From the NCBI GenBank assembly GCA_002633025.1, contig NMRB01000803.1, positions 185,730-249,729 of the forward strand: 64,000 bases of DNA, given 5' to 3'. Source of the DNA: Notospermus geniculatus (taxonomy: Eukaryota > Nemertea > Pilidiophora > Heteronemertea > Lineidae). Positions 1 through 9,099 of the stretch are shown here, piece after piece. The notes under the pieces are model-generated. The model did not search any database, had not been told where the DNA came from, and saw only the letters and a program-made list of their open reading frames with translations. The position numbers were made by a program, and so were the translations under genes. Within the stretch, counting starts at the first letter, position 1, and each line of letters starts with the position of its first letter.

Positions 1-117
1 TCTGGGGGGGGGGCAGTTATCCTACGGGGGTAATTGTCCTATGGGGGCAATTGTCTGGGGGGCAATTGTCGGGGGGCAGTTGTCCGGGGGGCAGTTGTCT
101 GGGGGGCAATTGTCCTA
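1..117. repeat. G-rich short-word tandem repeat
   Basis: About seven degenerate units of 14-17 bp; read on the minus strand the word is GGACAAYTGCCCCC, and the last copy ends in CCTAGGACAATTG. Unit edges vary but the core is constant. The window starts inside the array, so the other arm, if this is a foldback element, is not visible. The CCTAGGACAA edge recurs in the element at 54171. Confidence 0.75.
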
Positions 118-231
118 GAATCATACATATTTCTGGGGTGTGCACCCCAGGGGTCAGGGCACTGTCCGTGGGGGTGCTTTTGGACCTCGGAAACACCCAC
201 CACCCCTGCCATGCATGCCTCAAGTCCCTGT

Positions 232-840
232 GGAACGGACCGCTAGGAAGTCCAATCAGTTACTTTTCACAATAGAGTCCAATTATCGGACGTAATATCT
301 ATTTTCGGACAGACGCACATTCTGAGCTTGTGTATACCACTGATCATTTTACACGAATTTTTTTTTAACTGGGCCAAAGATTAAAAAAATAGAATCGTAA
401 TTCTTTTATATCTCTACAATGGTAAGTCGTATGATTCTGGGAGCCCAATTTTTGGAATCCTTGGCCCATGTATACCTTAAGTTTAAGTTTTGGTTAAGAT
501 CGTAGAGGGTCAAAAATTTTCAAAAATTACGGTGGCCCATAAGGAACGTTTATTTTTCATTTTACATTTTTATTTTTCTCGTGCTTCTCTGCCTGGAAAC
601 TTTATTCCGTGGAGTAAACTTTTCTCCGCGTGGAGATAAGTTTATTCCACGGAATAAAGTTTCCACAGAGACAAATACGGAAAAAAATAAAAATATTTAA
701 TGACCCAGTTAAAAAAAATTCGTGTAAAATGATCAGTGGTGTACACAAGCTCAGAATATGCCAAAATAGATACGTACTCCGTCCGATAATTTGACTCTAT
801 TGTGAAAAGTAACTAATTCGACTTCCTAGCGGTCCGTTCC
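232..840. mobile_element. Foldback/MITE with ~140-bp inverted ends
   Basis: The left arm (232 to about 373) begins GGAACGGACCGCTAGGAAGT. It is matched in reverse complement by about 703-840 at high identity, including the run through ACACGAATTTTTTTT and CTGGG. A second palindrome sits in the centre (595-613 against 645-663, GGAAACTTTATTCCG), so almost the whole element can fold. No coding capacity and no clear target duplication seen. Confidence 0.85.
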
Positions 841-1189
841 TTCATACGGGGGCGCCACCATCTATAATTCTTCTTGTAAGTGATCCTTTTCCCGCACCCT
901 GCACCTGGGGTATAGCAAAAAATATCATCCGCGCCCTCTGGTAGCAAGCGCGCACTTTATATCTTCAATCGTGCTGGGCATGATGCGACATCACCATGGA
1001 CCAAAATCCAAATTCGACCTCATTAAAATTTGTCTAGACCAGTGGTATAATGCTTCTAGTTCACCTTTAAGATCGGGATGTCGGGGGACGAGATCTAAAG
1101 TCTTAGTTACCACGACTGTAACTAAGACTTTAGACCTCGTCCACAGCCGTCGATAAAGACACGGTTTTGATGACAGAAACTTAGTAAAT
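841..1189. other. Gene-free stretch with a 20-bp hairpin
   Basis: No supported gene. A hairpin at about 1090-1138 has arms reading AGATCTAAAGTCTTAGTTAC and its near reverse complement. Its word (AAAGTCTTAG) resembles that of the following tandem repeat. Confidence 0.5.
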
Positions 1190-1445
1190 ACACAGTTCTT
1201 GCAAGCCGTTTGTCCAATATGTGTAAAAACTTGGTTTTTAGGTCTAAAGACGGTGTTGTTACGATAGAAACTATGGATATAGGTCTAAATACACAGTTCT
1301 TACAAGCCGTTTGTCCAATATGTGTAGAAACTTGGTTTTTAGGTCTAAAGACGAAGTTGTTACGATAGAAACTATAGCTATAGGTCTAAATACACAGTTC
1401 TTGCAAGCCGTTTGTCCAATAAGTGTAGAAACTTGGTTTTTAGGT
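1190..1445. repeat. Tandem repeat, 101-bp period, ~2.5 copies
   Basis: ACACAGTTCTTGCAAGCC starts at 1190, 1291 and 1392, followed each time by GTTTGTCCAATATGTG and AACTTGGTTTTTAGG. The GCCGTTTGTCCA core and the AAACTTGGTTTT word recur in the foldback arms at 36720-37064. Confidence 0.85.
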
Positions 1446-1812
1446 TTACGTTTTACATTTACGATTACAATTTCAAAACGTCATGACGTCGACTCTGCGG
1501 GACGCTTTTACGCACAAATCGCTTGCTACACGTAAGAAACTTACGATTTAATCAACGTCCAATCTTTTACCTTTGTAATCAAATAATTCGCTTTCAATTT
1601 GACAAACCTAATAATGGGTAAATATCCGAATTGCTATGATGATTGTAAGTAAATTGACGGACCAATGTGTCGTTGAGGGCCAGCCAAACATGGGATATAT
1701 CGACAACATTTTATCATACGGTACACAGAAAGCCTTACGTCAGATGAAGGCACCACCGCGTCACGTCGTCTGTAATGACGTCATGACGTCGTTAAATCGT
1801 AATCGTAAATGT
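1446..1812. other. Gene-free stretch
   Basis: No gene recognised. A short open frame covers 1636-1917 but overlaps the retroelement end repeat and shows no domain. There are several CGTCATGACGTC palindromes. Confidence 0.4.
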
Positions 1813-1872
1813 AATTTCGGAATAAATCTACGTTACGACCGAATTGTCTCATTAACAGTATTTATTATGCCA
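1813..1872 (-). repeat. Split direct repeat B2
   Basis: A 60-bp sequence (AATTTCGGAATAAATCTACG to TATTATGCCA) is identical or nearly so to 2070-2129. It forms the outer 3' end of the retroelement on the minus strand. Confidence 0.85.
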
Positions 1873-1972
1873 TACTCGTGTCCCACGTCGAGTCCGTACA
1901 CAGTATCAAATTGGTAGCCTTTGGGCCTACCTATACAATGGTTACAAAGATCAAGTCATATAAGATAAACAA

Positions 1973-2069
1973 CTCGCGCACAACACAAGTGATGACGTAA
2001 TTTCGGCACGAAATTACGTAGCAGATGTAACGAAAAGTAACAACCAGATGAGACAATTCGGCTAACTAC
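1973..2069 (-). repeat. Split direct repeat A2
   Basis: Direct copy of 5842-5929, with 15 extra bases (TTCGGCACGAAATTA region) that make a small AATTTCG/CGAAATT palindrome absent from A1. It abuts B1 exactly. Confidence 0.85.
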
Positions 2070-2129
2070 AATTTCGGAATAAATCTACGTTACGACCGAA
2101 TTGTCTCATTAACAGTATTTATTATGCCA
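2070..2129 (-). repeat. Split direct repeat B1
   Basis: Direct copy of B2 (1813-1872), immediately next to A2. It lies downstream of the recombinase on the minus strand. Confidence 0.85.
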
Positions 2130-2515
2130 AGTTTAGAGAACACTATATGGTACCGTACTGAAACGCAAAACGCAAACCAGACAAAAGCCTACCTAGGCAG
2201 AAACTAACAGGCAACACCTGTTGCAATCAAAAATTGTTAAGGAGGCCTACAAGTGAGCAAACCCATGAACTAGTATGGAGAACACGTTAACACGACTACG
2301 AAATGAGCAAGTGAAGAGACCAAACTTCAACATACATGTACATGAAACTAGAAATACACTTTAAACATGACAACAAAATGAGCAACTGGAGCGCCCAAAC
2401 TTAACATACATGAAACTCTAAAGAAAGACCAGACAAATGCGATAATACAGCAAACATCAACGATCGTCAGCAGTCGTCAGTAAGAAATACAAAACACCAA
2501 ACGGTGTACAAAAGT
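2130..2515 (-). other. Retroelement 3' untranslated region
   Basis: No open frame of note lies between the B1 repeat and the recombinase stop. The stretch is A-rich on the plus strand. It holds an imperfect duplication of an AACATACATG-ACTAGAAA stretch (about 2330 and 2402). Confidence 0.5.
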
Positions 2516-3891
2516 CTACGTTGAACCCAAAATCACAGAGTCAGTATAAGAAACAGGCGTTCTGTCATAAACATAATGCTCATAGAAGACGGACGAAGTC
2601 TTCCAACGACCAATGCGCCTAGCCTTGTCTGGGTCACAGCCAGCCTCAACGGCCCGGGTGGCCCCAGTGGGCCGGAAAGATTTTAGCGGAATACATGGAC
2701 CGATCCAACCCTGCCAAAACAATGGCTTCATCTAAAATTGTGGCCACGGTACTGGCTGTGATGGCCTGAAAAGGCTTGCGCAAGGCCAGAAACACAGGAC
2801 CACAGCTGTCCTGAACTAGATGCTCTGTTCTTTGAAGGTAGACCCTGAAACAAGGTACAGGGTCCAACTTCGACACCGAGCCAGGAGGGATGGTAACAGA
2901 GAAGCCATCCCTGGAGGCATCATTCTTAACACCATGGAATGAAACAGTAAGACTCCCGTCATCCTCAAAGACATTCGGAACTTCCGAAGGCAACTGCTCG
3001 GCAATTTCCGTAGACACTCGCATTTCCCCTCGGACACAATTCCAAGGCAGCCATCTTGAACGCGCAACGATTGCTGCCCGTTTGTGAGAATTCAGATGCG
3101 GTTCGCCTCATCACACCTGCGCATGAACAAAATAGGGCACACAAAAACGTTGCGTTATTGATCAATAATTGGCAGATTGGGTGAGATACCGGTAAGTTTA
3201 TATATAATATTATATAATATGGCTCAAATAATCCAGCAAATAAGGTTGAACATCTTAACAGGCCAAAATTCGGCCAAAATAGTCCCACGGTCGGTCACGT
3301 GGGTTTGTTGATAAACAATATGGCTGCCTTGGACTTGTGTCCGAGGTGAAATGCGCCGTACAGTGGGCAGATAAGCAGTTCGCCTCAGGTCGTTCCGAAT
3401 GCCTCAAAGACTACCTGGTCCCTAGAAAAGACCATCTTGGACAACGCATCGGACTCCTTACTCAAGGTGACACCTTTAGGTGCGATGTCAGATGGTCTTA
3501 ACATGAGTGAAAATGCCAAAAGGGTTATCGCCTTCAGTCTCAAGCATTTCACAGACAGTGCATCATTATGTGCCCAGCTCTCGAACAAAGTATTGAACGG
3601 TTCTCTTGGCAATATATTAACTCTTGCACGAGGTTTGTCGGTGCCAGCCTTAACCAACGCATTCTGTAGACCAAAAATGGCGTTGTCACATGGATTAGGA
3701 ACATCCACTAGTTGGTACAATCGGGTAATGGCAGCCATGGTATTCTGAAGCAGTGCTTTAGGCCTATCAGAACCCCTGGCTAGCGAATACAAATATGAGG
3801 CTACGACAGCGCTGGAGACTGGAGGGAAGACAGAGCTAACATCAATACAAAACTCCTGAAATCGAAACAACATGCGATTGTAGTTATTCAA
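2516..3891 (-). pseudogene. Tyrosine recombinase (YR) of retroelement, interrupted
   Basis: This is the integrase-type enzyme expected to insert a circular cDNA by site-specific recombination. The N-terminal part (3891-3385, 168 aa) has a helical core-binding region and then LRLKAITLLAFSLMLRPSD, whose Arg is a likely catalytic Arg I. The C-terminal part (3018-2516) holds the catalytic end: TGATRAVEAG, then RRIGRWKTSSVF, then FYEHYV with the likely nucleophile Tyr. Two things break it: a MITE at 3019-3355 splits the gene, and a frameshift near 2690 separates the two C-terminal frames. RWK and HYV motifs match DIRS/Ngaro recombinases rather than phage enzymes. It overlaps the RNase H frame by a few bases (3884-3891). 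Not functional as read. Confidence 0.8.
3019..3355. mobile_element. MITE inserted in the recombinase gene
   Basis: Inverted ends of 36 bp with two mismatches: 3019-3054 (CGCATTTCCCCTCGGACAC...) against 3320-3355. The interior is AT-rich, with TATATAATATTATATAATAT near 3200. It interrupts the recombinase between its N-terminal and catalytic parts. The target duplication is not clearly resolved. Confidence 0.85.
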
Positions 3892-4918
3892 AGTGGATGG
3901 TNCTGTTGTAGACGGGAAGCTGAAAATTGGACAGGTCGGCGAAGCGATCGATAGAGTGCGGCCCCCAAAGTCCGTCCAGCCACCGAAATATTGCCGGATG
4001 TAGTTTCCAGCTGTGAGTGCTGTTGGGCGACAGGCGACTTAGCCTGTCCGCATGAGTATTGTCCTTTCCTGCTAGGTATCTGACATGAAGGTCCACCCCG
4101 AGATTGAAGGCTGTGGCCCAAATGGACCTGGCCAGGCCCTGTAACTCCTCGGAAGGGCCCCCGAGATGGTTGACATAGGCAACCGTAGTAATATTGTCGG
4201 ACATAACCTGAACGCACTTGCCGCGAACTGTTCCGGCAAAAGTCTGCAAGGCCAGGAGCACAGTTAGAAGTTCCCGGTAATTGGAGGATTTGAAAGCCAC
4301 CCTTCTGTTCCATAATCCTGAAGCCTCGATTTCCGTTGTATTACACACAGCACCCCAACCAGATCCGGATGCGTCCGTTGTCAGTTGAACGTCCACAACA
4401 CGTGTCCGAATTGGACATCCGTTCCACGTAGAGAGGGCTGTAAGCCACCAGACCAGGTCCTCCTCACTGAGTGGGTCAACGTACAGAATATCACTCCAAG
4501 AGGTCTTAGTACAGAGCAAATGGTATAAACGGCGCAACAGTAGTTTAGTGGGCAGTATTGCTTTAGTGAAAGAGATAAGCTGGCCGCACAGACGAGCAAG
4601 GGATCTGGCTTTCACAAAGCCACAATTCAAAATATGTTTTATGTCTTTCCTGGCTTTAGCTAATCTAATGTGTGGAATAGACAACCACACGTGGCCATTA
4701 TGGCCAGCCGTATCAACAACGTACCCTATGAAAACCTTCTTAGTCTCGAAACCTAGAGAAGATTTGTCCCAGTTGATGAAGAATCCAAGTCGTATCAATG
4801 TTTTAAGGAGGAAATCCTTATGTTGCTGAGCGATATCCGGACGCGTCAGCAAAATACCGTCATCCACAAAGCTTACAGTACGTATATAAACCTGACTTCC
4901 TGAGGAATTCGACCACAA
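3884..4918 (-). pseudogene. Retroelement reverse transcriptase (3' part) and RNase H
   Basis: A frame of 344 aa. Residues about 13-25 carry the polymerase motif SFVDDGILL (FVDD, equivalent to YVDD), followed by the thumb-like region. RNase H follows from about residue 170: TDASGSGWGAV (first Asp), NYRELL (Glu), MSDN (Asp) and NTHADRLSR (last Asp), all present in the DIRS/Ngaro style. The C-terminal WGPHSIDRFA segment is the usual linker to the recombinase. The fingers and palm part upstream of FVDD are missing: the frame starts only 13 residues before the motif, and a short repeat array lies where the rest should be. An N at 3902 hides the junction to the recombinase. Confidence 0.85.
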
Positions 4919-5092
4919 CGCGCACTACTTTATTAAAGTACAGTAAACCTCGCGTAAGTCGCCGGCGCCTAACCCGCCAAAGTGTTTAAGTCGACACAGC
5001 TGAAACGGTCCCGATTTATCGTAATGGTATTTGCCATTAAGTTACCTTCCGTAAGTCGTCATTCCTAAGTCGTCAAACTGCCTAAGTCGTCG
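4919..5092. repeat. Degenerate CCTAAGTCGTCA word array replacing RT
   Basis: Between the truncated reverse transcriptase and the gag-like frame lie repeats of TAAGTCG(T/C)C: CGTAAGTCGCC, TTTAAGTCGAC, CCGTAAGTCGTC, CCTAAGTCGTC, CCTAAGTCGTCG. Word spacing is irregular, 13-20 bp. It resembles the other short-word repeats of the window and marks the deletion joint. Confidence 0.65.
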
Positions 5093-5820
5093 TAAATATC
5101 CTGGTCCCAACTACGTAAAAACAATGCTTTTCGCCTTNAAGAGGAACCCCTTCCACGGGTAGAATCAGCAGTTACTTGAGCGGCAGAAATCGTTGCTGCA
5201 GCCTGAAGGTTGGCCAGAGATGCCTGGTCGAAAGAGGACGTATTCTTCTGCAATTGACGAAAAAACTTCGCTGTTTGCGAGGGGAAGGAGGACGATACCA
5301 GAACTTGTGAATACTCTGCCTGCAAGTACTTCTGCAGGGCATAAATAGCCAAGAACAGGTCCTCCGCTTTGTCAGCAGGGAGTCCCCGGGTCAGGTCGTC
5401 GACAGACAGCAGGATCTTGAGCGCCGTCTCAGAATATTTGTTGCAGCTTTGTATGATATTTAGTCGAGGCTGCTCCTTCCTATCCACACCAGATCTGTCA
5501 ACAGTTAACTTTACACTATCATCGAGTGAAACGTTTGCATAAGTGTCCTTGAGGACCTTGAATTGGCCCTGAACATCATCCGCAGCTGGAGCCGGTGCAC
5601 GTGCGCCCGTTGGAGGTTTCACGTGACCACCCGGACTGGGGGAGTCTGAACCTCGTGCTCGGTCGTCAGCGAAAGACGAAAAGCTGGGCCCGGTGTGGCG
5701 CCTACCTTCTCCTTCCTCAACGGTACGTAATCTACAGTCAATATTACTCAATCTGTGACTAATATCTTCGACGTTTTTGTTTAAGTTATGGAGTAAATCG
5801 ACAGTTTGTTCGTCTGACAT
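5065..5820 (-). CDS. Gag-like protein of the YR retroelement
   Basis: A frame of about 250 aa counted from MSDEQTVDLL at 5820; an upstream ATG at 5859 would add 13 residues that overlap the terminal repeat. Residues about 5-35 (LLHNLNKNVEDISHRLSNID) look like a short coiled coil, followed by a low-complexity Gly/Pro/Ala-rich stretch and then a helical segment (LNIIQSCNKYSETALKILLS). It sits first in the element, where Ngaro and PAT encode their gag. There is no CCHC knuckle. One undetermined base (5138) falls near the C terminus, and the last 20 residues probably run into the repeat array, so the true stop is uncertain. Gag assignment rests mainly on position. Confidence 0.6.
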   Translation of the reverse strand: MSDEQTVDLLHNLNKNVEDISHRLSNIDCRLRTVEEGEGRRHTGPSFSSFADDRARGSDSPSPGGHVKPPTGARAPAPAADDVQGQFKVLKDTYANVSLDDSVKLTVDRSGVDRKEQPRLNIIQSCNKYSETALKILLSVDDLTRGLPADKAEDLFLAIYALQKYLQAEYSQVLVSSSFPSQTAKFFRQLQKNTSSFDQASLANLQAAATISAAQVTADSTRGRGSSXRRKALFLRSWDQDIYDDLGSLTT

Positions 5821-5841
5821 AGCGGAAGTACTGTGAGTACG

Positions 5842-5929
5842 GACTCGCGCACAACACAAGTGATGACGTAATTACGTAGCAGATGTAACGAAAAGTAACA
5901 ACCAGATGAGACAATTCGGCTAACTACAA
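5842..5929 (-). repeat. Split direct repeat A1
   Basis: An 88-bp sequence directly repeated at 1973-2069; it forms the 5' end of the retroelement on the minus strand. Just outside (5940-5953) is GCAAAACCTCCCTAA, the terminal motif of the TAGGGAGGTT MITE group, with no partner end nearby. Confidence 0.85.
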
Positions 5930-6330
5930 AACGTAAGCTTGCAAAACCTCCCTAATGGTGAATTGCCTATTGTAAGCTAACTTCTGCGGGAAAACTTTCA
6001 CGTGGATAGGCACCTTAACACTACTGACGGCATTGTTGGATGAAAAATATTTCTAGAAGAAAAATGACACCAAGATATCTCGATTCGGTCCAGTGGTTCG
6101 AGCTGCAGACCCAATTTTGTAAAGCAAGGTTGAGGTCCTTGGTGAATTGTTCCATACAGAACAATCAAGAGCATAGATCAACACTAGAAATTGACTTATC
6201 AGTCAATTTGAAGACCGCCCTTCATTTACTGGGGATTACGATGATTGGAGGTGGATTTTAGTTTGATAGGTGTAGCAAGTGGAAGTTGATGAGGGCGTGT
6301 AATGGGTTGTGGTATGCTTTGGTGGGTTAA
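5930..6330. other. Gene-free stretch
   Basis: No gene supported. 6190-6215 (AAATTGACTTATCAGTCAAT and GACCGCCC) matches 27041-27070, so it is part of a dispersed repeat. The open frame 6040-6261 falls in it and has no recognisable domain. Confidence 0.4.
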
Positions 6331-6650
6331 ACATGACTATGTACGCTCAACTGGTGTTTAAGTAGGTCACTAGGTCATGAAAGTAGGTCAGTTGAAACCT
6401 ACACTTTACAAGCTTTAGTTTGATACCAAAAATGACTATCTACGCTCAACTGGTGTTTAAGTAGGTCACTAGGTCATGAAAGTAGGTCAGTTGAAACGTA
6501 CACTTCATAAGCTTTACTTTGATACCAAACATGGCTACCTACACTCAACTGGTCTTTAAGTAGGTCACTAGGTCATGGAGGTGGGGGTAGTTCAAACGTA
6601 CAGGTTAAGATTTAGTTTGATATCAAACATGACAACCTTAGTGATAATGG
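6331..6650. repeat. Tandem repeat, 99-bp period, ~3 copies
   Basis: The core CTCAACTGGTGTTTAAGTAG begins near 6346, 6445 and 6544, each followed by GTCACTAGGTCATG and later TTTGATACCAAA. The third copy is diverged. Non-coding. Confidence 0.85.
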
Positions 6651-6914
6651 TCTTTCGGTAGCTTCATTAGTTCATGGTAAGCGGTCATTCACCCTGCAAA
6701 AGATGTTTTGTCATTGATACTGTCGTCACTGTTTGTCCCATTTCAAAATGACCATAAGTAACTGGGGGCAAAGGGTTAATATTGAGTTTATTTTAGTGCA
6801 TGACTCTGGGTAGACTTGAAAACAGTGAAATAAACACATTTCATGCACTCTTTCCTAATAAGGAAATCGGTTGGTAGTTAACTAAAGCACAATATAAAGT
6901 ATGGGCGGCAAAGA

Positions 6915-7579
6915 GTTAATTAAAGTGGAGCTGACTTTCCTGAGTTTAATACAGCAAAATGCCTTGTGAAAGTCCACACATGATCTTTAAAATGCAACGA
7001 TCATAAAGTTGCTGGCTAATCAATTCCATCCAGACTCGTCTGAGATAGAGAGCCAGTCAAAAATGTAAACAAACAACATGTGTTCACTGTCTAGAAATAG
7101 ATTATACCGCCCTCCTCACGCAAGACGGAACAGCCTTGTGACGTCACGGAGTGCCTAAGCAGACCTTAAATTCTCATTTGGCCTGGCTGGTGGCCAGGTG
7201 GCTGGGATAAAGTGAAAAACAGACAGCTAATTCATCGCCAATAAATGTTAATTAAAGTGCAGCTGACTTTCCTGAGTTTAACACAGCAAAATGCCTTGTG
7301 AAAGTCCACACATGATCTTTAAAATGCAACGATCATAATAAAGTTGCTGGCTAATCAATTCCATCAAGACTCGTTTGAGATAGAGAGCCAGTCAAAAATG
7401 TAAACAAACAACATGTGTTCATTGTCTAGAAATAGATTATACCGCCCTCCTCACGCAAGACGGAACAGCCTTGTGACGTCACGGAGTACCTAAACAGACC
7501 TTAAATTCTCATTTGGCCTGGCTGGTGGCCAGGTGGCTGGGATAAAGTGAAAAACAGACAGCTAATTCATCGCCAATAA
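6915..7579. repeat. Tandem duplication, 332-bp period
   Basis: Two copies (6915-7246, 7247-7579) begin GTTAATTAAAGTG and end CGCCAATAAA, with few differences. A diverged third copy lies at about 18030-18290, so the unit is a dispersed repeat that duplicated locally. Both copies contain TGTGACGTCACGGAG. Confidence 0.9.
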
Positions 7580-7757
7580 AAAGTCAATTATGATTTGGAT
7601 TTCAATAGGGATTAATAGGCTTGTAGCTGATATGCTGATTTATCAATACAGGCAGTGTCATCTTGATACTCATCGTTTTTATTGAGTTATCTTGGGGACA
7701 ACACAGAATTGGATGAGGAGAGAGAGATCCAGAGAGAGAACATCAGTAAAACCAAGG

Positions 7758-7789
7758 AAGACCGCCCATCTGTGAGGATGGGCGGTCTT
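7758..7789. repeat. Perfect 13-bp hairpin
   Basis: AAGACCGCCCATC, a 6-nt loop, then GATGGGCGGTCTT. Perfect arms. It looks like a fused pair of the GACCGCCC ends seen at 6210 and 27066. Confidence 0.6.
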
Positions 7790-8295
7790 AATAACAGCGT
7801 AGCCTTGTAACTGACAAAAGGATTATCCTGTGGAAAGGCCAAACAAAAAATGAAGTACAGGTACGTGAACAACATGAAAATCAAACTTTATTGAAAGTTA
7901 ACAACAATTTAACATCTTATGGGACCGCGGTTCACCGGTAAGTTAGTTATTAAGGATCACTGACTTTGCTTCACAAAAATGGCTCTGGAGGTAAAACTAC
8001 TTGACTGAATCAAGGTATCTTGGTCTTATTTTTCTTCTAGAAAGATTCTCTGTCCATTCATACAAGTGGTGTGGGTCTGAGGGTGGTGGAAGTATGCTTG
8101 TGCGTTTTTTTTGGACCATTCTGTATGGCTATCCGTTTGTCACTTACGATTAGCAGCGCTGCTATCCGTGCAGACAGACGACACGATAAATACATGTAAG
8201 ACTGAATCTACGTACTGCTCATCAACCGGCTCGACAAAAAAGCCCCCAATATTGCTTATTAATCGAGGGTCTCGATGAATAATCCCAGTCTATCA
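7790..8295. other. Gene-free stretch
   Basis: No domain, exon border or clear repeat recognised; probably the 3' flank of the exon that ends at 8296. Confidence 0.35.
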
Positions 8296-8670
8296 TTAAC
8301 CAGTCTGCACCGTCATATTTCGAGCAGTAAATACGTACATATAATCAGGCTCGTCTTTGAATACCGCCACACCATGGCCTTGATGATCGGTGGCCATGAC
8401 GAACGGAAGCGTTTTTCTATTGATATCCTCCAGCAGTTTTAATGGATTGTATATAAAAACTGACATGTTTTTCGGAATACCATGTTCTCCTCTAATCAGG
8501 TCGATTGCAAAGAATGCACGACATTCGTCCGTGAACTGTGTGACGAAAAATAAAGTGTTGTCATCTTCTGACCAGAGTTCGGATGAGAACACCGGTGGAT
8601 TGCCGCGATCTGTTTTCAAGATGACCGGAGGGTGATTGGGGTGATTAAAAGAAGTAACGTATATACCTCC
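8296..8670 (-). CDS. Terminal exon of a propeller-like secreted protein
   Basis: On the minus strand a strong acceptor (pyrimidine tract, then CTACTTCAG) precedes 8670. The open frame runs 124 residues to TAA at 8296-8298. The exon opens GGIYVTSFNHPNHPPVIL and continues with blade-like strands such as SEDDNTLFFVTQFT. Two N-glycosylation sequons (NMS, NMT) suggest an extracellular product. Its end resembles the C-terminus of the exon at 55151 only loosely (FVMATD versus VFMTTE). Upstream exons would be expected at higher coordinates; a hAT transposon now fills 8749-12654, so the gene is either split by a large intron or is a remnant. Function unknown; the propeller label is inferred from the strand pattern. 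Confidence 0.55.
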   Translation of the reverse strand, partial: GGIYVTSFNHPNHPPVILKTDRGNPPVFSSELWSEDDNTLFFVTQFTDECRAFFAIDLIRGEHGIPKNMSVFIYNPLKLLEDINRKTLPFVMATDHQGHGVAVFKDEPDYMYVFTARNMTVQTG

Positions 8671-9099
8671 CTGAAGTAGGAAAATATGTTATAAAATAAA
8701 ACCTGACAAGAAGTCCATGAGCCAGACCCAAGATTTTTTCAGTTTGAGCAGGGGCGGATCCAGGATTTCCCCGTGGAGGGGGTTCTGAAGGTAGAGAGAC
8801 ACCTGTACCCTCTCCGGCGCCAGAGGTGCCACATTGGCGGGAGGTCTGGGGGTCGTCCCCAGGAAAATTTTGAAAATTAAAAGGTCTGAGACGCGATTTC
8901 CCGGCATCTGAGGTTGAGTAATCACACTCTGGAATCAGCAATTATAAGATTATTTTTGCGACATAATCATTCACTTTTTATATCATATAGGCCCCTAGGC
9001 TACATTACAGGGTTTCAGAGTTCACCATTTTCTTTATTTTTTTAAAAGTCACTGTTCATTCAGACACATGACGTGGGCTACATGATACACTGCGAATGT

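Larger units (their letters stand above)
1813..5929 (-). mobile_element. Ngaro/PAT-like tyrosine-recombinase retroelement, degenerate
   Basis: In minus-strand order the element reads: A1 repeat (5929-5842), gag-like frame, partial reverse transcriptase with RNase H, tyrosine recombinase, B1 (2129-2070), A2 (2069-1973), B2 (1872-1813). A1 and A2 are direct copies (ACTCGCGCACAACACAAGTG through GCTAACTACAA), A2 carrying a 15-bp insertion. B1 and B2 are direct copies (AATTTCGGAATAAATC to TATTATGCCA). This A1-ORFs-B1-A2-B2 arrangement of split direct repeats is the known hallmark of Ngaro and PAT elements, as against the inverted ends of DIRS1. The copy is dead: reverse transcriptase deletion, MITE inside the recombinase, frameshift, and undetermined bases at 3902 and 5138. 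Confidence 0.85.

Noticed and set aside
2965-3288. Minus-strand frame in the MITE within the recombinase
   Set aside because: It runs across the MITE border in a frame unrelated to the recombinase.
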